Position numbers and translations under genes: made by a program | DNA from: Hetaerina americana | Lineage: Eukaryota; Arthropoda; Insecta; Odonata; Calopterygidae | Length of the DNA stretch: 64,000 bases | Assembly (NCBI GenBank): GCA_022747635.1 | Contig: JAKTNV010000001.1 | Location: forward strand, 32,740,540 to 32,804,539 | Direction of reading: 5' to 3' | Notes under the pieces: generated by a model | Told to the model about the DNA's origin: nothing | The model's database searches: none | What the model saw: the letters and a program-made list of their open reading frames with translations, nothing else | Shown here: piece after piece, positions 61,101 through 64,000 of the stretch | How positions within the stretch are numbered: position 1 is the stretch's first letter | Layout: the number at the start of each line of letters is the position of its first letter

Positions 61101-62497
61101 TTCCTCAACTCAGAACAGCTTTCCAGAGATTAATTTCTGCAAACAAAGTCTGTTTGGATTTCATTCCCGGGAACCAATGTTTATCTAACTCTGACTAAGC
61201 GTTAATATAGTATACTGTATTTCCTGGCCTATAAGACCGGCACATACAATGCATAAGGCACAGTCGTGTTTCAGGTTAGAATTTATGAAAAATATTTGGC
61301 TCAGACAGAAAATGATTCAAACATTTTAATGTTAACACAATACAAAGAAAATAGAATTGCTACATGAAAGTATTAGCAGCTGTATCAATGTTTATTCATT
61401 GTAGAATCCCAGAAATTCATCAGCTCTGCTCCTAAATCATTTCTGCACTTATTTTCACTTTCCTCATACACATTGGCATGTTCACTTCCCTCTATCACAT
61501 TCCTAATTTCACAGTTTTAAAAAGATATGATTTCAGCCAATCACAGATGCTGATAATCGATGTCAATTTCATTCTTACTGTCAGTGTGATGTCATGAGTT
61601 GTTGCCTTATAACATATTTTTCATATGCGATTGGCAGTTTTTGTGATGTTGTAGTACTGGTATACACGGACCATTTCTCTTCATGAATCACTTGCACCAT
61701 GCAATTTTTCCAGAAAAATTGGCAGTACAAATACCTATCGCTAATTTTCTTGCTTTAGTTGAAGTCATTATGCTGAAACAGGAATACCCTTTTTCCTGTG
61801 ATTTATTATCCAGTTATTCCTCAAACTTTGGAAATTTAGGAGCACATGACCATCAAGTTTTTTACTCCAAGTTTATCAGGAGAGATACAGTGCAACAGTG
61901 GAGAGGCGACAATCCCAGGGATTTATTTGTTAGTTTTTTAGGATGTACTTTAAGGGAAATATTACTCAATTGTTTACTACTGGCTCAACAGGTGATATAA
62001 TCAACTTTTTTAAATAAAGGCAACCAACTTCTATGCCTGATGGTAGAAAAAATACTTAATGATACAAATGCATTTTTTTTGGGCAAATTGGTTTTTGTAT
62101 TATTGGTCAAATTTATACCTGTATACCCTTGGCCCGTAAGATGCAGGCTGATTTTAGAGCAAAAAATGTCCATCTTATGCACCTATAAATACAGTATATC
62201 TTGTCGTCATAGTTTTTCGATGATAAGTTATTGTGGGTAGCCACTATACTGCATTTACTGTGAAGTATTTTTTAAAAAAATGAGACGTTTTGCTTGCCTT
62301 TTATTAAGTGATTTTCATCAATACAATTAGATTATTCTAAAATTTATCGCCTAATGTTTAATTATCATGATATCAGGATGTCTGGTGCTCGAATCACTCT
62401 TCATCTAGTCCATGCATTGAAACCTGGTCAATTTGGTGTGGCATCAATCTGCAATGGTGGTGGTGGAGCCTCATCAATCCTTATTGAAAAACTGTGA
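43088..62497 (+). CDS. ACAT1: Acetyl-CoA acetyltransferase, mitochondrial type (whole gene, nine coding exons)
   Basis: This is a thiolase that by family knowledge interconverts two acetyl-CoA and acetoacetyl-CoA plus CoA, in ketone-body and isoleucine metabolism in the mitochondrial matrix. The exons are 43088-43120, 43257-43403, 43502-43616, 46369-46562, 49197-49401, 50653-50738, 52340-52528, 55955-56112 and 62377-62497. They sum to 1248 nt, or 415 residues plus stop, close to the human protein (about 427). Every intron is GT-AG and all phases agree. Visible motifs are [10 protein letters not shown] with nucleophile Cys113, [15 protein letters not shown] at 341-344, [14 protein letters not shown] with His373, and CNGGGGAS with Cys401. 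The N-terminus is basic and Ser-rich, as in a matrix presequence. The second exon is typical of acetoacetyl-CoA thiolases ([10 protein letters not shown]). Introns are long and full of transposons. The gene appears intact. A cytosolic paralogue (ACAT2) is less likely because of the leader and closer similarity to ACAT1. Confidence 0.96.
43257..43403 (+). CDS. ACAT1: ACAT1 exon 2 (residues 12-60)
   Basis: The acceptor is TTTCGGCACAG and the donor CAG|GTATAT; the exon has 49 codons in phase 0. It begins with the rest of the basic leader ([10 protein letters not shown], a plausible processing region) and continues into the thiolase N-terminal strand [15 protein letters not shown], then [12 protein letters not shown]. 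These segments correspond to the first beta-alpha unit of the thiolase fold. Introns 1 (136 bp) and 2 (98 bp) are the only short ones in the gene. Confidence 0.93.
43502..43616 (+). CDS. ACAT1: ACAT1 exon 3 (residues 61-99, last codon split)
   Basis: This exon encodes [18 protein letters not shown] and GQAPARQA, the family's [12 protein letters not shown] block just before the active-site region. The acceptor is CATTTTAG and the donor G|GTAAAT. It ends in phase 1, and the codon for Gly99 is completed by exon 4. CpG is retained here but nearly lost from the following intron onward. Confidence 0.95.
44478..44665 (-). mobile_element. Non-LTR retrotransposon 3' tail in ACAT1 intron 3
   Basis: On the minus strand it reads [19 protein letters not shown], and in a shifted frame EEMKRWVEN followed by GAATNQSSD. 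These are the conserved last residues of a class of insect non-LTR polyproteins (GRPR, then the EMKR, WRAA.NQ end). Only about 190 bp remain, with at least one frameshift. The same ending occurs in the element at 33775-34540. Confidence 0.75.
45127..45140. repeat. Poly-G run in intron 3
   Basis: A run of about a dozen G residues lies within a G/A-rich stretch. A comparable run lies at about 6908-6919. Confidence 0.85.
46369..46562 (+). CDS. ACAT1: ACAT1 exon 4 (residues 99-163, nucleophile Cys113)
   Basis: This exon encodes [15 protein letters not shown], containing the acyl-accepting Cys113, followed by [17 protein letters not shown] and SYGGVNLL. These are the most diagnostic thiolase blocks. 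The acceptor is TATTTTAG and the donor TTG|GTGAGT. Open sequence upstream of the acceptor (from about 46239) is intron read-through, not exon. Confidence 0.97.
46842..47077. repeat. 234-bp near-perfect foldback (inverted repeat) in ACAT1 intron 4
   Basis: Two arms of about 109 bp, 46843-46951 and 46968-47076, are reverse complements with about two mismatches, separated by a 16-nt spacer (46952-46967). The outer ends are TCCTAAAATTTTCTAGT and its complement. The element may be a foldback-type or palindromic MITE, as no open frame lies inside. It is transcribed within the ACAT1 pre-mRNA and could form a long double-stranded stem. No clear target-site duplication was seen. Confidence 0.95.
47743..48535 (+). 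mobile_element. Mariner fragment, 5' part of a chimera in ACAT1 intron 4
   Basis: Frames shifted by several indels read as a mariner transposase from its N-terminus ([17 protein letters not shown]) through [15 protein letters not shown], the first catalytic Asp block near 48210, to [11 protein letters not shown] near 48490, the second Asp block. It stops there and is followed at once by a different mariner tail. No left inverted repeat was recognised. It has multiple stops and is non-functional. Confidence 0.85.
48545..48947 (+). mobile_element. Mariner fragment, 3' part of a chimera
   Basis: The open frame 48551-48886 encodes [11 protein letters not shown], then [20 protein letters not shown] and [18 protein letters not shown], the C-terminal third of a mariner transposase. 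The HDNA block repeats the one that ends the preceding fragment, so this comes from a second element. The expected third catalytic Asp (in the family pattern P-x-D-F-F) is replaced here (LCFFLLF). The sequence CCACTATAAAAGTAATGC on the reverse strand near 48922-48941 resembles a mariner end. Confidence 0.85.
49197..49401 (+). CDS. ACAT1: ACAT1 exon 5 (residues 164-232, last codon split)
   Basis: This exon encodes [20 protein letters not shown], followed by [16 protein letters not shown] and [11 protein letters not shown], the thiolase loop domain. The acceptor is CATTTTATAG and the donor AAAAAAG|GTGAAA, leaving phase 1. The exon is intact and has no frame break. Confidence 0.97.
50653..50738 (+). 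CDS. ACAT1: ACAT1 exon 6 (residues 232-260)
   Basis: This 86-nt exon completes Gly232 and encodes [17 protein letters not shown] and GKLSTVFQ. It corresponds to the DEEYKRVDF segment of animal ACAT1. The acceptor is TTGTGCACAG and the donor CAG|GTAACA. The exon is too short to appear as a separate long reading frame but is clear by motif and phase. Confidence 0.95.
51062..51621. repeat. Inverted-repeat element with hammerhead-like arms, intron 6
   Basis: The arms at about 51062-51184 and 51498-51621 are diverged inverted copies. Shared blocks include TGCTATTCCACAAA at the outer ends and GTTATATAGC-CTGGATGTGGGG at the inner ends. A 313-bp middle is unassigned. Read outward, each arm has a degenerate hammerhead-like core: a TGAT segment, a small hairpin, then GAAACCGG (right, near 51562-51573) or AAAACCGG (left, reverse strand near 51110). 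Such cores are known from Penelope-like element terminal repeats; assigning this element to that group is inference. It may also be two independent insertions in opposite orientation. Confidence 0.6.
52340..52528 (+). CDS. ACAT1: ACAT1 exon 7 (residues 261-323)
   Basis: This exon has 63 codons in phase 0. It encodes [20 protein letters not shown], with the family's NAS.LNDGA motif, and ends with [15 protein letters not shown]. The acceptor is CTATTACAG and the donor AAG|GTATGG. Residues upstream of the acceptor in the same frame are intron. Confidence 0.97.
53290..55270 (-). mobile_element. Decayed non-LTR retrotransposon in ACAT1 intron 7
   Basis: Read on the minus strand, it begins with an endonuclease region. 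[20 protein letters not shown] lies near 54735-54680, and a segment like [14 protein letters not shown] near 54505-54460 matches the family's D..E..W and IQ.Y.PTS blocks. It then passes to the C-terminal reverse-transcriptase tail, with a YLGS-like segment near 53860 and [20 protein letters not shown] near 53470-53410. The central reverse transcriptase is missing or unreadable, and stops are frequent. The upstream part (54800-55270) looks like its 5' leader. The tail resembles the fragment at 9541-9765, so both probably belong to one family. Confidence 0.75.
55955..56112 (+). CDS. ACAT1: ACAT1 exon 8 (residues 324-376, catalytic His373)
   Basis: This exon encodes [19 protein letters not shown] with the NEAF motif, and [11 protein letters not shown] with His373, which activates the nucleophile by family knowledge. 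The acceptor is CACTAACAG and the donor GG|GTAAGT. The last codon (Gly376) is split and is completed by exon 9 after the longest intron, 6264 bp. Confidence 0.97.
56898..58151 (-). mobile_element. Mariner transposon, full-length but decayed, intron 8
   Basis: A 1254-bp element flanked by TA at both ends (56896-56897 and 58152-58153), with short imperfect terminal repeats: CAAGGTGTGTCTGA left, CAAGTTGTGTCCAA right on the reverse strand. The central minus-strand frame (57370-57684) carries [20 protein letters not shown], where the first catalytic Asp has become Asn, and SSEWHTPDF. The N-terminal part lies near 57866-57930; HDN and MADFSLF equivalents occur near 57260 and 57150. It has many frameshifts and stops and is inactive. 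It lies antisense to ACAT1. Confidence 0.92.
58351..59671 (+). mobile_element. Mariner transposon, full-length but decayed, intron 8
   Basis: A 1321-bp element with TA on both sides (58349-58350 and 59672-59673). The inverted ends share AGGTCTGTTCAAAAAGTAT. Its longest frame (58713-59360) has [17 protein letters not shown] (helix-turn-helix), [10 protein letters not shown] and [18 protein letters not shown]. Two catalytic Asp residues are lost: ITSYKSW has Tyr and LLHNGNP has Gly. The C-terminal third, with IDFFLF near 59410 and [10 protein letters not shown] near 59545, is separated by a frameshift and a stop. It is non-functional and belongs to a different subfamily from its neighbour 199 bp away. 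Confidence 0.94.
62377..62497 (+). CDS. ACAT1: ACAT1 exon 9 (residues 376-415 and stop, Cys401)
   Basis: This exon starts after ATATCAG, completes Gly376 and encodes [17 protein letters not shown], then [11 protein letters not shown] with the catalytic Cys401. It ends IEKL and TGA. The stop falls at the conserved family C-terminus (human ends QKL). The stop codon overlaps a donor-like GTGAGTA at 62494-62500. Only ATTAAA-type candidate polyadenylation signals are near (about 62660 and 62830). Confidence 0.96.
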
Positions 62498-64000
62498 GTA
62501 ATGGAATCTCAAGCGGGCTGATAAAAGGATCCTGGAAAGAATATAATGCTCATCTAACACATTTCAAATGTAATTCCATGCTATTGGTAAATATTTTTGT
62601 ATCATTTATCTTGAGATGGAGAATTGTGATTGTTATCCTCGTGAATTATATTTTTATAGATTAAAAATTGTATCATACACATTGAATGTAAATACAGGTA
62701 TAAAAACCATGACAGTCATTGTAAAATAATATTGTTGGCAACTTGTTTTAATTGGAGATATTGCTAAAAGGCTCTCATTTATGGTATGAATTACCTGAGT
62801 CTACAAATTTACCTAATGAATTAATGAACATTAAAATGTACTTTGAAAAGTCACTCTCTTTCTTTTTATTTGTTTCTTACTTTGGTTAAATAATTGGTTG
62901 TTGGGGTCAGGTTAAAATTTGTGCAACATTATGCTCTAAGCACCTGTTAAATAATTGGATAATGAGAGTAATGGTTGTTTGATTATGCCTCAGTCGTGAC
63001 ATCTGTTTTCTCAGCATTTTACTTTTTCCTTTACCATTAGTTCAAGTTATCATTTGACAGCAGTAGATGGTGGTGATGGTGAAGGGACTGAATCATTTCC
63101 TTTAATGTTAAGAGTTCTAGTGTTTAGAAAACAAGTAAATCATAAGGCTGCGGAAAAAATGAAAGAAATATCTTGAATCTGCAATAAGATCTCATGCATA
63201 TTTATCCAGTGTATGAGACTACTTCTAATTCAGTGAAATTGTTAATGTGCATTACAGTGAAGCATGAATGTTTGAAGATCCTCCATAAAAGGTCATTTTT
63301 CTTAACTCTAGTTTGAATTTTTGATCCCAATTGAAATTCAGCTATGCCAACCAAATACAGTGGACCAAGCCTACCAAGTGCAACTTAGTGGTATTGTTGG
63401 TGGACTTAGGGCAGTGCAGCAACTTAATTCAACTATTATTTTTTTGGTGTTAAGTTGGTGTATAATCTGCAATTACCGCTTATTATTGCAAAATTTGTAA
63501 TGTTTATTTGTGTCATTTTGATTTGGAATGTTATAGTCTGTAATGTTAACTATATTCTTCTTAAATGTCTGTTTTTGCTGTGCTAAGGCTTATGCTTATA
63601 TAAGATAATTCAAAAGTTGATAAATCACAGTTAATTTAGAAGGTTTAATGTTTTTATTTGTGTAGACAAATGAATTTGGTCATAGGTGTTGTATTTATGT
63701 ACGGGTATGCATATCGTATAAATGTTGTACACATCCTATGAGAAGTGCGGTATCCCTGTCTTGGGCTCAGATTCAGTTGATATCTCTGGATACTCACTCA
63801 CCCATGCTGTGATTTCTGGGTACCCAACCACCTTAGAAAATAGTTTACAAAGGGAAAATAACTGGCCCCACAGGGTCTTAATGTAAAAATTTTGAATGAC
63901 CTGTGTCATAATATGCGCTGAGCTCTTCACTTATTCTATCAAGCCAAAAATTAATTTGATTACCGTAATGTTTTATGCACATTGGTTTGATTCACCATAT
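62498..64000 (+). other. Presumed ACAT1 3' UTR and downstream DNA
   Basis: There is no further reading frame of note. Only ATTAAA-type signals are visible close to the stop (about 62660 and 62830), so the transcript end cannot be placed. CpG remains low to the end of the window. Confidence 0.5.

Noticed and set aside
1..64000. CRISPR array, operon, phage or bacterial island
   Set aside because: There are no regularly spaced direct repeats or close-packed genes. The only gene is intron-rich and the repeats are eukaryotic.

Overview
The window looks like nuclear DNA of an arthropod, most likely an insect. One gene with GT-AG introns spreads over about 19.4 kb. The rest is AT-rich DNA carrying mariner transposons, fragments of non-LTR retrotransposons, tRNA-derived SINEs and a small hAT-like element. 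There are no operons, phage genes or CRISPR arrays. The species cannot be named from sequence alone.

Layout. From 1 to about 30.5 kb I find no protein-coding gene. This part holds copies of two SINE families, a short retrotransposon tail (9.54-9.77 kb), several GC- and CpG-rich blocks (5.84-5.97, 9.93-10.69, 12.54-12.86, 19.13-20.48 and 25.08-25.33 kb) and an exact 147-bp tandem duplication (16.36-16.65 kb). From 30.5 to 37.45 kb lie a mariner with both ends, a 170-bp hAT-like MITE and three plus-strand non-LTR retrotransposon pieces. From 37.45 to 42.3 kb are AT-rich DNA and two minus-strand SINEs.

The one confident gene is on the plus strand: a mitochondrial-type acetyl-CoA acetyltransferase (thiolase, ACAT1 family). 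Its nine coding exons run from 43088 to 62497. All splice phases agree and give 415 residues, with Cys113, His373 and Cys401 in the expected thiolase motifs. Its introns hold a retrotransposon tail (intron 3), a 234-bp near-perfect foldback and a two-part mariner chimera (intron 4), an inverted-repeat element with degenerate hammerhead-like cores (intron 6), a decayed minus-strand non-LTR element (intron 7), and two mariners in opposite orientation 199 bp apart (intron 8).

The broadest pattern is compositional. CpG is common up to about 36.25 kb and scarce from there to the end, except around the gene start (about 42.34-43.62 kb). This fits historical germline CpG methylation of the transcribed domain with a protected promoter. 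I found no convincing new multi-gene system. The most unusual items are the CpG boundary, the intronic foldback, the mariner chimera and the hammerhead-like inverted repeat.
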